From: Diphasiastrum complanatum
Taxonomy: Eukaryota; Streptophyta; Lycopodiopsida; Lycopodiales; Lycopodiaceae
Direction of reading: 5' to 3'
DNA length: 64,000 bases
Assembly: GCA_029204225.1 (NCBI GenBank)
Contig: CM055098.1
Location: forward strand, 21,551,097 to 21,615,096
The number at the start of each line of letters is the position of its first letter. Positions within the stretch are counted from its first letter, which is position 1. The notes under the pieces are model-generated. The model searched no databases. It worked only from the letters and a program-made list of their open reading frames with translations, and was not told the origin of the DNA. The position numbers were made by a program, and so were the translations under genes. Shown one piece after another: positions 63,897-64,000 of this stretch.

Positions 63897-64000
63897 AAGA
63901 TTCAATCCCAACAATTAGCAAATCCAATTAACATCAAAATCCATAGAAAACATGAGAGATGGAGCAAGAAAGAAGAGCAAGGACATTCAAATTGCAAATC
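63897..64000. other. Right edge of the window
   Basis: AT-rich sequence after the P3 tail; nothing recognised. Confidence 0.4.

Overview
The window is nuclear DNA of a land plant with a large, repeat-rich genome. One host gene is recognisable: MAD1, the mitotic spindle-checkpoint coiled-coil protein, on the + strand. Eight exons (3272-3571, 14887-14986, 15159-15319, 22496-22693, 22792-22884, 23518-23649, 25207-25454, 50770-50941) join with GT-AG borders and compatible phases into 468 codons. The C-terminal third lies beyond the right edge. Introns 1, 3, 7 and 8 are 11.3, 7.2, 25.3 and more than 13 kb long and consist largely of nested retrotransposons. Intron size, LINE density and abundant (GA)n tracts suggest a fern-like genome, but the species cannot be fixed from sequence alone.

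Layout. 1-3271: upstream region with diverged LTR-like sequence, two foldback structures and a compound microsatellite leader. Intron 1: a (GT)n(GA)n tract, a palindromic MITE-like repeat, minus-strand Ty3/gypsy relics, a hAT transposase 3' end and a decayed copia relic. Intron 3: two plus-strand gypsy relics. Introns 4-6 are short and carry no recognised element. Intron 7: a LINE relic, a minus-strand copia (K) split by a complete non-autonomous LTR element (T1, 5-bp target duplication), a 15-kb minus-strand head-to-tail array of six LINE copies (M6-M1), and a plastid-derived accD fragment. Intron 8: a copia LTR with an RT fragment, then a near-complete plus-strand LINE (P1), a second LINE (P2/P3) and a copia (L) sitting inside it.

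The LINEs are the most interesting part. (1) In all five copies where the ORF1/ORF2 border survives, ORF1 ends in UAG and ORF2 continues in the same frame. In the best-preserved copy no ATG precedes the first endonuclease motif. A GC-rich stem-loop starts 6-11 nt after the UAG; stem sequences differ between copies while pairing is largely kept. This points to programmed readthrough. (2) Six copy-to-copy junctions are head-to-tail and each falls on a (CT)n, (CTT)n or (CTTT)n tract at the upstream copy's 3' end, suggesting targeting of pyrimidine microsatellites, including the LINE's own tail. (3) Seven 3' ends share a nested hairpin, with compensatory changes in the outer stem. (4) ORF2 ends in a PCNA-binding (PIP-box) motif in three copies. 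(5) ORF1 resembles animal L1 ORF1p (coiled coil, RRM, C-terminal domain), and two copies contain ORF1 only.

No RNA genes, CRISPR arrays or bacterial genes were found. Most long open frames are retroelement genes, their shadows, or translated microsatellites.
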